Under the pieces are notes generated by a model. It searched no databases. It worked only from the letters and a program-made list of their open reading frames with translations, and was not told the origin of the DNA. Below, in pieces: positions 1-10,800 of a DNA stretch of 64,000 nucleotides. Each line of letters begins with the position of its first letter. The first letter of the stretch is position 1. The translations under genes and the position numbers were made by a program. Source of the stretch: Batillaria attramentaria (lineage: Eukaryota; Mollusca; Gastropoda; Batillariidae); assembly GCA_018292915.2 (NCBI GenBank), contig JACVVK020000451.1, forward strand, positions 218,501 to 282,500. Reading direction: 5' to 3'.

Positions 1-201
1 ACCTCGTCTCAAATGCAGGAGGGGGAAAAGAAAACGAAACAACAACAAACAAAACACAAAAAACCCAGAGAAGAAGAAGTAAAAGCCACAATTACTTGGC
101 TTCCACAGTGTGCTGTATAGAAACAATACTGATCTCATGCCATGCAGTTCAATAGTTTGTTGTTGTTGTTGTTGTTGCTGTTTTTTTTGCAGGAGACTTA
201 C

Positions 202-373
202 CTTTCAGCGCAGACTCAGTGACGCTACGGTGACCGTGAGGTGTCTGCTTCCTTGACGTCGTCTCTGTGGAGTACGGGGAAGATGTTGAGGTCTCCGTCT
301 TCAAAGTGTCGGTCAGACACCAAGTCCTGCCTGACTGACGTTGATGGCTGTGACCATGCAGATAACGGTGCAC
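202..373 (-). other. Possible exon of an unidentified minus-strand gene
   Basis: Read on the minus strand, this stretch is open in one frame and runs into a strong donor (GTAAGT, 196-201). The encoded peptide is rich in Ser, Thr and His and resembles no family I know. A second frame is also open to a TAG within the interval, so the reading frame is not settled. Possible acceptors ending CAG lie upstream. It is downstream of the ANKZF1 stop and would belong to another gene or be a chance ORF. Confidence 0.2.
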
Positions 374-560
374 GACGCGTCACAAGTCGACCCTGTGTGG
401 CGGTATGAACGGGACGATGGTGCTCGCCCCTGTTTTATCCTCCCCCCTTGTTGCCTCCTCTTGCTCTGCCGGGAACCGGCCCAGCTGTTGAAAAACACCG
501 CCCCTTTCAGGCAGATACTCCCCCTGGGTAATACACAGATAATAGTTTCTCAAGTGTTAA

Positions 561-844
561 AGGAGCACGCCCGCGTTTGCATGATAAAAATTGATGTCAC
601 ATGCTGATACACAAGATGGGAGCTGAATTTGGGGTTGCAATATGTGGCTACAAGGACCACTTCCGGTTCTTTCAAGTTAGGCATTGAAGTCGATGTACCT
701 GTATTTGGATTTGTCCTAAAAACTTGATGGTTTGTTTGTGAACTGATCAGTATACAATTGTATGTATATTTTGGGATTGCGAAAAATTGATAGCAGTATA
801 TCACTCTTCGATACAACCTTCGCACGTAAAATACACTTGCTCCT
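561..844. mobile_element. MITE-like element with TTAA target duplication
   Basis: The element starts AGGAGCACG and ends with the near complement (TTGCTCCT). TTAA lies directly on both sides, at 557-560 and 845-848. It is 284 bp long and non-coding. A TTAA duplication with short inverted ends fits piggyBac-type or Kolobok-type non-autonomous transposons. The inverted ends are only 8-9 bp, so assignment is tentative. Confidence 0.45.
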
Positions 845-1056
845 TTAATTCAGTACTGATAGAAAAGGAAACGGTAATGACTGCGAAGTGGTTACAAGTT
901 AAGCAAATAAAAGCGACATAAAAGGGACAGAAACCACTTAACTTTCACAAAGGACGGCACAGGTCAACGTTTCGGCTATCGCCTTCCTCAGGAAACATGC
1001 TTCAGTACTGATAACTGTAGAAAAACGTTTGCAGCTCGATTTCCCTGCATTTCATA

Positions 1057-1208
1057 GGGAGCCGGGATAGCCGAACAGTAGAGTGTTACACCTTCAATGC
1101 TCGGATCATGAGTTCGAATCCCGGCTTGGGCCAAATATTTGCGCTGGTCTTTTACTCATTGCCCCGTCTTTAATATCACCCGTACGCGGTGGAGAAGGAC
1201 GTTAAACT
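1057..1208 (+). mobile_element. tRNA-derived SINE, family 1
   Basis: The head is a degenerate tRNA with a B-box-like GAGTTCGAATCCC near 1111-1123. The body contains AATATTTGCGCTGG and GCCCCGTCTTTAATATCACC, and the 3' end is AAGGACGTTAAAC. The same composite recurs about ten times in this window on both strands, which shows it is an interspersed SINE and not a tRNA gene. Confidence 0.8.
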
Positions 1209-1275
1209 TGCCAAAGACCCATCCGCCCACCCTAACTGCATTTCATGTTCAGCCGGTTGGTTCCCAAACAGCCCG

Positions 1276-1372
1276 TGTGTGTGTGTGTGTGTGTGTGTGT
1301 TGTGTGTGTGTGTGTGTGTGTGTGTGTGCATGTGTGTGTGTGTGTGCATGTGTGTATGCGTGTGACTTGTTT
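1276..1372. repeat. GT microsatellite
   Basis: Nearly uninterrupted (TG)n with a few variant dinucleotides. It produces long spurious Cys-Val and His-Thr reading frames on the two strands. Confidence 0.95.
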
Positions 1373-1639
1373 GTGTGTATGTGAAAAGGAAAAACAAAAA
1401 CAAAACAAAACAAGTTGAATAAAGAACGGCTGGGTAAGTGAAAGGAGGAACTGGCAACCAAGGGAAGATCAAAAGTCAGCCAGTCAGTCGCAGCTAACCA
1501 CGTCATGAGCATTTTGGCAAATTCATTATTTTGCCACCCTCACACCGAAACAAACTTGTCACTTGTCACAACTGGGCTGTGATGGCACCTGATGAGAACT
1601 GAATACGCTACGGCCAATGACTGACGTGCAAACCGGCCG

Positions 1640-2140
1640 AGCAAAAGAAATTTTTACTTTTTAAAAAAAAGTTTTTGTCGGTCACCCAATTCACTCCCAC
1701 CGCCCCACCTTTCCCTAAAAAAAAGGAAAAAAAAACAATAAAGAGTGAAAACTGCACATAATAGGTTAGGAAAAGCACGACTACGGGCGAACCCCGAGTA
1801 ACCATGAAGGCGGGAAACATCACTGTCATCTTGCAGCACCGGAAGTAGGCAATCTGGTGGATCCCATGGAGATAACGCCTGCGTGCTGGTACAGTTTGAA
1901 TCCCTAGCAAGGATATACTATGTGTGGTGGTTATGGGTGGTTACAGTGGTTACGTCTGAGTTCAGTTTGCCGGTTCGAAACCAGGCCAAGACGCCCCCCC
2001 CCCCCCTTTATTATTTTTTTTTTTAGCCTACTACTGTGACTGACAGATTGCTCAGTGACCTCTCAAGGCTTTTATCCCTCACTGATTTGTCCAGCGTCAC
2101 TTTGAGGTGACCAGCTGACATCGACAGTTAAACGCAAAAA
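1640..2140. other. Unassigned intergenic sequence
   Basis: No gene seen. It holds short A runs, a C run followed by a T run near 1997-2023, and otherwise unique sequence. Confidence 0.5.
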
Positions 2141-2450
2141 CAAAACAGAAAATAAGCAAACAAAAGCAAAAACAAGCACCGCCCCCCCCCCCTCCAAAAA
2201 AAATAAAATAAAATCACAAAAAAACACAAAGCAACCCCCCCCCCCCCCCCCCAGTCTCCCAAGAACCCCCCCCCCCAAAAAAAAAAAAAACAAAAAAAAA
2301 CAACAACAAACAAACCAAAACAAACAAACAAACAAACAACAACAACAACAACACACTCGCACACACAAAAAAACGAAGAAACAAACTAAATCACCAAACC
2401 AAACAAACCAAACCAAAAGAACCACACCACAAAACAAAATATTATCACAA
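2140..2450 (+). repeat. A+C-only tract
   Basis: The plus strand is almost free of G and T for about 300 bp. It mixes poly-C runs, poly-A runs and CAA/CAAA units. It is low-complexity and non-coding; apparent ORFs on either strand are compositional. Confidence 0.85.
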
Positions 2451-2624
2451 AACACCGTGACTGAATAGAATTTGAAGGACGGCAATTTCACTCATAGTGC
2501 AGGGCATTATTATTACTTTAGAGTATACTTATTTTCACTGGTATCACTCAAAAAAGAGCGGGCGGGCGGGTGGCTGACCGGGTGGGAGGGTGACACTGTG
2601 AATTATAACAGGGAAAACCTGACT

Positions 2625-2800
2625 GGCCTCTTCGGACAATGGACCGGGAGACCCGGCTTCGAATCCCAGCCGAGGCAAGCGGGATATTTCCTACCCAGGT
2701 CGGCTCCTACCTTAAATCATCATCAAGAACAAATCAGACGAGTCACATTCAGTCGTGCAGACTCTTTTACGGTGCCTGTCTCACCTTCGTGTACTCACTC
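2625..2800 (+). mobile_element. SINE family 3, 5' part
   Basis: Matches the head of the longer element at about 37170-37640: CGGAC.ATGGACCGGGAGACC, a B-box-like TTCGAATCCC, then GAGGCAAGCGGGAT and TCGGCTCCTACC. The copy diverges after about 2720, so it is truncated or recombined. Confidence 0.6.
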
Positions 2801-2879
2801 ACGCACAATATCAAGTGTGCACGTTGAAGATCCTATTCCAAACGGGAACGGAAAACAATTGCACACCATTAATTATACT

Positions 2880-3292
2880 ACTACTACTGCTAATAATAAT
2901 AATAATGAGTATTGTATAGGCGCTTTACCCAATTTCATGAATCGGCTGAGCGCCGCGAACTGAACCCAACACGCAGGCTCACGTGAATAACACGCATTCT
3001 CTCACACACTGGACATAAACACATTGCAATCAAGTGGTGCGAAGGGTCAGCTCAGCTATTTAAATTTCGGAATTTAGAATTGCATTTATTTTTCAAATTT
3101 AGCGGGCTGATCATTTCCAAATCAGAGGAAAGGAGGTGGGGGGGGGGGAGGAGGAGCCGGAGTATCCGGAGAGAACCCCCGACGATCGGCTCGAATGAAC
3201 GGTGCCACATTCTTTGCCCCGAGTGGGACTTGAACCCCTGACCTCTCGCATTGGTGACAAGCCTCAACCAATAGACCACCGACCGCCCCATT
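2880..3292 (-). mobile_element. SINE family 2, nearly full length
   Basis: Minus-strand element with a tRNA-like head (GGCGGTCGGTGGTCTATTGG, 3270-3291, and a B-box-like GGTTCAAGTCC). Next come a body with TCTCTCCGGATACTCCGGC, a conserved block with TGAGAGAATGCGTG, and an (ATT)n tail at 2880-2906. Related copies are at about 6512-6860, 25905-26035, 40516-41135 and 56440-56800. Confidence 0.75.
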
Positions 3293-3299
3293 CATGCAA

Positions 3300-4300
3300 A
3301 AGATAAAGAAGGTTGGCGTTATGCTAGGGGACGCGCTCCCCTGGGACTGGGGGTTGGGGGGGGGGTGTTACTCGAATTTCCCTGCAACTGTATAATAAAA
3401 GCGTATAAATAAAATAAATAAACAAGATAAAAAAGAAGAAGAAGAAGAAGACACGTCAGTGTGACCAATTCTGGCTGTATTGAAAAGGCGCGCCCTATCA
3501 GTCAATCGTGCAGCGAGCCAAGACGCATGTCGGGATGACAGATACAGACATCTGGCGTTGAGCCTTCAAACGCTGGCTTGAGACTGACAAGATAATTTAT
3601 TACGGGTACTCAGTAAACGGGTGGCACGTGGCACAGTTATCCACCAGTCAAGGGGGGGTGGGGGGGGGGGGAAGAGGCTGCGGTTTACAATTACAGTAGT
3701 GCTTGGGTGTCGGGTATATTGCTGGCTGACCGGGTGCCAGCACCGAGTCAGTCACGGTAACCAGCAGATGTCCACGTGAGTATCCTTATTACTCAACTCA
3801 GTTCCCGCCACCAGCCACATACACCTACTGCTCGTGTCCCATCATTGTTATCGGGGTGAAAATGACGGCTGTCTCTGTCTCCGATTACTGAGGGGGTTTA
3901 GTGGGGGAAAGATAGTACAGTATGTCTGCAGTGCTGGTGGTCGGGTGTCACGTGACTGGTTCCCAGGAGTGCACCGTCACGAGCCCCGATAACCTGCTGT
4001 TGCTTTACCGTCACGTGACCACTGTACCTTGTGTGGCCAGAACGTGCTCACCAAAAGATACCAACACATTTGCTTTTTATTCTTTGTTCCTTTTTTAAAA
4101 TAGCAGACACGCCCTTTCCTGCTATTGTGAAATGTAGGTGGCATATTTCTTGGTGTTGCACTTTGATGAACTGATGTAATTGTAAAGCAAAATAACCACC
4201 AGCTAGTGTTGTGCTGAATATTCTGTGATCCCATGCTTGTTAAAATAAATGCAACACATATTAATTTAGAAACAAATCACATTTTTGTCTCAACGTTTTC
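3300..4300. other. Intergenic sequence downstream of ANKZF1
   Basis: No gene recognised. It contains a GAA run (3432-3452) and G runs near 3353-3365 and 3652-3672. A minus-strand AATAAA at 4076-4081 could serve the ANKZF1 transcript. Confidence 0.45.
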
Positions 4301-4324
4301 ACACTTAGTGATTTAAGGGGTATT

Positions 4325-4356
<32 letters not shown>

Positions 4357-4384
4357 CACGCACACACGCACACACACACACACA
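4325..4384. repeat. CA microsatellite
   Basis: (CA)n with interspersed CG dinucleotides. If the transcript extends to the AATAAA near 4076, this tract would lie in the ANKZF1 3' UTR. Confidence 0.9.
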
Positions 4385-4528
4385 GAAACAAAAACCTGAA
4401 AGCAACACCAACAATTACAGTAACAAACATTCCAAAACAATAACAAGAAGAAGAAAAAACTCCACCACAAAGGAAACAAAGATGCAAAGAAACAAACGAA
4501 CACTTTATACATCAGTGATCCAGTTTCT

Positions 4529-4534
4529 TTTATT
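4529..4534 (-). promoter_or_regulatory. AATAAA overlapping the ANKZF1 stop codon
   Basis: The last codon, the TAA stop and the next base together spell AATAAA. If it were used as a poly(A) signal the 3' UTR would be only a few tens of bases. The more usual choice would be a downstream signal such as the one at 4076-4081. Confidence 0.35.
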
Positions 4535-4644
4535 GTGTGTTTTTCGCTCTGTGCTCTTTAAGACACTTTGGTGTGCAGAACTTGAAGTCCATGTACTCAA
4601 AAGGCACCTTGCCTGTCATGTCCCCACCACACTGGTAACACCGA
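4530..4644 (-). CDS. ANKZF1: ANKZF1 coding exon 15 (C-terminal zinc motif)
   Basis: Residues 805-842 and the stop. Acceptor ...TTGCAG at 4645-4650. Contains the paired-Cys motif CYQCGG...FCTPKC and the conserved FEYMDFKFC stretch, which aligns with the end of vertebrate ANKZF1. It receives two bases of a split Ser codon from exon 14. Confidence 0.93.
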
Positions 4645-7600
4645 CTGCAACAAAAATCAAACCAACAAATAATAGACAAATAGTTCTTTAATTGATGAAA
4701 ACGGAGCCTCTGGGATAGGAACAACAAACCAACCCCAAACCCCACTCCTCTCCCCTGACCCCCCCCCCCCCCCAAAAAAAAAAAAGAAAGAAAAAAAGTG
4801 GGTGGGGTGTTTTGGGGTTTAACGTCCTTTTCCACCACATACGGGTGATATCAAAGACGGGGCAACGATGAAAAAGCCAGCACAAATATTTGGCCCCAGC
4901 CGGGATACGAACTCACGACCCGAGCATTGGAAGTCCAACGCTCTACCATTCGGCCACCCCGGCTCCCCAAAGAAAAAAAAACAACAAAAAAAAAACAACA
5001 ACAACATATCAAACTTAGCCAAAGAAACAAAACCAAAACAAGAATCCCAGCAACAACAACAACAAAAAACAAGAGATAGAAATAAAACACAACAAGAAAC
5101 CCCCAAACTGGAAATGAACAAATAAACCCATAAAAAAGAAACAAAACACAAAAGAAGTGAAACCAAACCAAAGCGAAACAAACAAGCAAAACAAAATTCC
5201 ACCACAATCCCCCCTAAACAAGTCGCTAGAATATGTCCATCAAGTTCAAGGTATACACTAGGGGCAATTCCCTCATTTCACTTTGGGGTATTCCTTGTTA
5301 TTGCATATTGCTTTTTCTGCTTTTATTGTCTGTTAAATTTTCAACAGCACATAGAGCATGTAATCTTATATGAATATGCGCTTTATAAATAAAATTATTA
5401 TTATTATTATTATTATTACACTGAATATATATGGTGTGACAGACACAAACATATACTACTGCGAAACCAAATACAGGCTGGAGAATTGCTGAGGAAACAA
5501 ACACACCAAAAACTAGGCCCGGGTGCAGTGGCAGCGCCCTGCCGGGGGACCATGGGGGTAACGCTCCACTTAATAAAACAAATTTCTGTCATATGTGCTT
5601 GTGTGTCTGGGCGCTGGAGGGTTAATTTGTCTTTTTATCTTTATAAGGTGGTCTGTAGCATTCTTTCTGCAGCGGTATCCTTGGATGTGCCTCATGGAAA
5701 AAACAAGAAGAAGAAAACACCTGTTCCCCTGATGCCTATAAGTACGTTTGGCACACACTAACAGTACTGACCTCAATACCAGTCCACAACTCCCTTGGTC
5801 AGATGCCTGCTGAAGCAATCTTCTTTCAGCTGCTAAAGCACGCTGTGAACACACAAAACAGGCAAAAGTTGCAGAACTAATATCTGTTGTAGCTCCCAAC
5901 AAATTACCGTATATCACTGGATTTTTAACACACAAAACACGCTAATGCTTGCTTTACACACACTTGGGGTTGTAAATGGACAAGGTGTCACTTGCATCGT
6001 CGTCCTCCTCTTAATAAGGGTTTTGCTTGGTATTTTTAACTTCTATTTTCTACCTAATGACAGAAAGAAAACCTTTACTTTTGTCATTATTATTATTTCT
6101 TTCAGCACTTCCGGCAAAATATATCAGGAACTGGACACTGGGAGACGTTTCCCGGCTAATACCCTCTATGTTCTTACCTTTTCCCGATCGGACAGAGACA
6201 GAAATCTTTGCTTCTCACGTTGCTCAGCCGCTACCTTTGCTTCCTCTGCTTTCTTTTCCTGTATGGACAGAAAAAGGAAAGTCAAATCACTCTTACAACA
6301 CACAGTACAGAGAAGAAAAATACGAAAGCTTGCAGGAATACCACGGTACAATGAATTGCTACGTCATGACTGTAGTCAAAGTTACAAAATGAAATCATCT
6401 TGGGCATTTCTGGTCTATGTGGGCCAATGTCTTTTCCATTTTAAATCAAACTGATCAAGTGCATGGACAAACTTGTGTTGGTTCATACCATTATCATCAC
6501 CATCCATGTAATAATATCTGTGTATTGTGTAGGCGCTTGACCAAATTTCTTGAACTGGCTCAAAGCGCTGCCAACATGCACGCTCACATGAATCACACGC
6601 ATTCTCTCACGCACTGGACACACATTACAACCACGCGTACGAAAGGTCAGCTCAGCTATTTAAGTGTGGGAATTTTAGAATTACAGTTATTTTTAATTTT
6701 TGTGAGCTGAACAAGTCCAAAGCAGAGGGGGAGGAGTACCCGGAGAGAACCCCCACAATGGACCCGAATGAACGGTGCCACACACGAGAAGGAGAAGTTC
6801 TTTGCCACAAGTGGAACTCAAACCTGACCTTTTGCAAGTAGTGCACGGAACTTTTACACATCCAAAACCCTAGAGTGTAAGAAAATTAAAACAACTCTAC
6901 TGATGCGATAGGTGTGACCACTTCTTTCTGTTCAAAACTGTTTCAAAGCAAACCCCTACTGACGACACACTGGACACAGCAGATGTGCTTACTTTTAAAC
7001 GCTCTTGTCTGGCTTTCCGCTGTGCCTTCTTTCGCTCTGCCTCCCTCTGCTTCTTTTCTGCCTCCATTTCATCTGTAAGGGCACTTGGGATCTGCAAAAT
7101 TTATGTTAGTGTCATCAGAGAATTTGCCAACACTCAGGCGATGTGATTAGAGCATTTGTCACCACACATCAGTGTCATCAGAGAAATTGTAACCTGCCAA
7201 CTTTATGTCAGTGTCATCAGAGAATTTGCCAACAATCAGGCAATGAGATTAGAGAATTTGTCAACATTCAATTAGTGTGGTCAGAGAATTTGTGGTCTAA
7301 AAAATTCATGTCAGTGTGATGAAAGAATTTGTCAACAGTCATGCAACGTGAGTAGAGAAAGTCAACACTCAGTGTGATTAGAGAATTTTGCGATTTTGTA
7401 TTACCTGTGCAGCCTCATAGTTGTACATGTCTGGGTTGTTGCCACGGAATCGCCGGAAAATGTTTCTGGTCTCTTTTGATCCAGCCACTGCATAAGGCGG
7501 CTTCCCCGCTGCGTCCCTGAGAGAGGGAAAAAACCAGAAGTGTAAAAGTAACTTGTCCACATCCAAACGTATCATGCTGTTCTTCATATAGCGGTATGCA

Positions 7601-7762
7601 CTTCACCATCCATACATGTGAAGCAATTCCCTCTCCCCCACCACCCCCACCCTGCAACTCCCATCCCCAAACCTCCTCAACCCCACTGCAGCAACCATGC
7701 ATAAACTGAAATCAAACTTTTTCACTTAACAGTAAACTCACAGTGAAAACCGGCCAGTTCTG

Positions 7763-7830
<68 letters not shown>

Positions 7831-10800
7831 GCAGGGCAGTGAGTATCAACTTATATTTTGTTGGATAAAGGTTGGCCCCTAAGATCCAAGCATCTGACCA
7901 CTCCTGATAGGCAAACCCAGACTCACTTCACAGCAGGATCGCACCCAGCCTCAAGTAGAGTGTGGACGAGGTCAGCGTGCCCTCCAACAGACGCCACATG
8001 CAGCAGAGTGGATCGCTTTTCTCCATGGCCTTCGTTCAGAAGCTGACGTGGACGAGATCCAACTGAATTAATTCCTGAGCTTCTCTCTTGTCCACTGCCA
8101 CCAGTATGTCTCCCACCTTCTGACACACTGCTAGTCAAATGTAACGAGTTGTCTGCTGTTCCCCTCTCATCTTTTTCTTCATTTTTTGAGTCAGAACAGC
8201 TGCCGGTGGGTCCAGAAGTATCTCTACCACTATTACACTGTTCAGACAACACAGGAATGTCTGAGTTTGTCTCAGAAGAGGCATACGGCTGCCTGGTCCC
8301 TGTCAAAACAAGATGATCACCACTCTGACCACCGTCTGCGTGAGAAGTTTCCGAAGCCACCTGTTGTGGGGACGACGAATGACACAGCTGATCAAGGAGC
8401 TGTGACAGAGTGTCTAGGTTACCACACCTGCATGCCGTGTACAGCTTGTTCTTTAGCTCCACCTCCGTCTCATCATATTCTGCAATGAGAACACAGTAAT
8501 GATTAAATCACAGTATACCACCTGGTATTTTCAAGGTAGATATAGTTGCAGATACTGCCAATTAACAGAATTTGTAGTACGTAAGTTACGCAGGAATCCC
8601 TGTTAAATAGTTGTCCAATTTTGTCTTCCCCACAATGCAAAAATTTCAAGGTCTATCCAAAATGCATATGTAGGTAGAGTGTTCTACCTTGCAAAGCAAC
8701 TGTTATAGAAGCGTTACTCTTGCCTGATTCTCCCTGTCTGTTCCAGCCAGTGACATGGATAAGTTTGTTTAGGCTGTGTTTTTTTTTGTTTTTTGTCTGT
8801 TTGTTTTTCAGGAAAACCTCTCTTACATGAATCAGTAATTATTTTACTGTTTCAAATACAAATAACAAGTTTATCAAGGCCCCATTTTGCACACCTGAAA
8901 CTTCACACTAAACCTGAAACTGTGCATTAAACTTATGGAGACGTATACATGTGCATGATGTGTCTGTCTTGATTTCTGGACTATTCACCTTGAACATTCG
9001 CTTGACTAGGTCTGTCCGTGACAACCTCCTTAACAGTTTGATTTTTTCTTTTTTTCTTCTTCTTGTTTTGCTTAGGAATGGAGTGGCCAAATTCACTCAG
9101 CTCCTCCGTGTACACCTCCACGACCTGTTCCACCAGCTCCACTTCCACGTCTGACTGCTCTTTCTCTTCCACATCAGCAGCAGTATTTTCAACTACCGCG
9201 TTGCCACCTTCGTCAGTCGCCGCATGGCCAGTTTCTGTTTGAGAAACGAAAAGGCAGTTGAAGCACGTACACAGGGTTTAAAAATGAAAATGTTCAGAAT
9301 AAGACTAAAATCTGTGCAATTTGGTGCATTTTGGAAAGGGTGAGGGTGTTTGGTGCATTTTGGAAAGGGTGAGGATATTTGGTGCATTTGGAAAGGGTGA
9401 GGGTGTTTGGTGCATTTTGGAAAGGGTGAGGGTGTTTGGTGCATTTTGGAAAGGGTGAGGATATTTGGTGCATTTGGAAAGGGTGAGGGTGTTTGGTGCA
9501 TTTTGGAAAGGGTGAGGGTGTTTGGTGCAATTTGGAAAGGGTGAGGGTATTTGGGAGTTCATCGTCCTTTTGCACCTCATACGGGTGATACCAAAGACAG
9601 GGCAACGAGAAAAAGGCCAGTACAAATATTTGGGCCCGGTCACTGATCTTGAACTATTCGGAGTGTCTCACCATTGTCACCACTCCCCAATATTTCTTTT
9701 CTCCTAAGGGAAGCTGGGATAAACGAGTTGATAGCACACTAGACTTTCAATACTCAAGTGAAGAAATGAAAACCTGGCTGGGAGCAAAATATCTGCATCA
9801 GCTGTTTTCTTGTTGCCCCTCTTTCAGATCACCCTTACGTAGTGGAAAAGGATGTTAGAACTCCTAAAAATGAACAACCAACCAACCACCTATTTTTCTT
9901 ATGACTTGTGGAGTCTCATCTTCACACGATGTCTCACCTGTCTTTGTGTCCGCAAAAGCCTGTCCCTTGTCCTTCCGTCTTTGAGGCGAGCGCTTTTCAA
10001 GAGTGTCAGGTTGGATCTCCAGCTGCCCACTGTTGCGGTTGATGTGGCGTGGTGGGGAAACAGGGACAAAGTCAACAACTGTCGACTCATCACCTGGGGT
10101 ACCAAAAATAGAAAGAATATTAAAAATTACTCTGACCTGATAACTAGCCTAGCGACTGACTCTGCACGGTTATATCCGGTAAAAATCAGTAACAGTGAAA
10201 TGATTAGCAGGTATTCCCCATCACGCTGTTGTTTACCGATGAGTATTTTTATCCAAGATGCAAATCATCCCTGAGCTTCAGCAGACACTTTTTCCACAGG
10301 AGAGATCAAAGAAAGAAAGAAAGAAAAAAAAAAGGCTGTTATGGATGATAATTACTAATTAGCATAGAGTAATAATTAATTATTACCATAACATTCTACG
10401 GATGTCAGCATCTGGTGTACTCTCTTCACTTCGTTGAAGGTAGGTCTGCAGGTGGAGAAGGGAATGGTGCGCACTCTCAAGTCATTCTTGTCCAGAGCAG
10501 GTGCCTTGCCTCCAAAGAAAATCTGCTTACTGTAAGTGGAAGTCCGCAGGAAAATCAGATGGCAGTTTTTCATTTGTTCAGACCAGGATGTCAGTAGCTC
10601 TTGAATTTCCTGTACAGAATCAAAATGTTTAGGTGGTAACCATGCTGTGGCATGCAGAATGTCACTATTCGACTAGACAACAAGTAAACTCCCGTGCAAC
10701 TGTAATAAAACAACCGTTAGACAGGTACATAGAATGATGTGTCTGTAGCTGTGATGCAATGAAACAGGCTAGGATAGGTCAGGCTTGGATATGAGCAATA

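Larger units (their letters stand above)
4645..5771 (-). other. ANKZF1 intron 14
   Basis: Holds a SINE family 1 copy (4816-4968), an A+C-only tract (4969-5215) and an (ATT)n tail at 5395-5418 preceded by AATAAA. The donor (GTCAGT) and acceptor (TTGCAG) are good. Confidence 0.7.
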
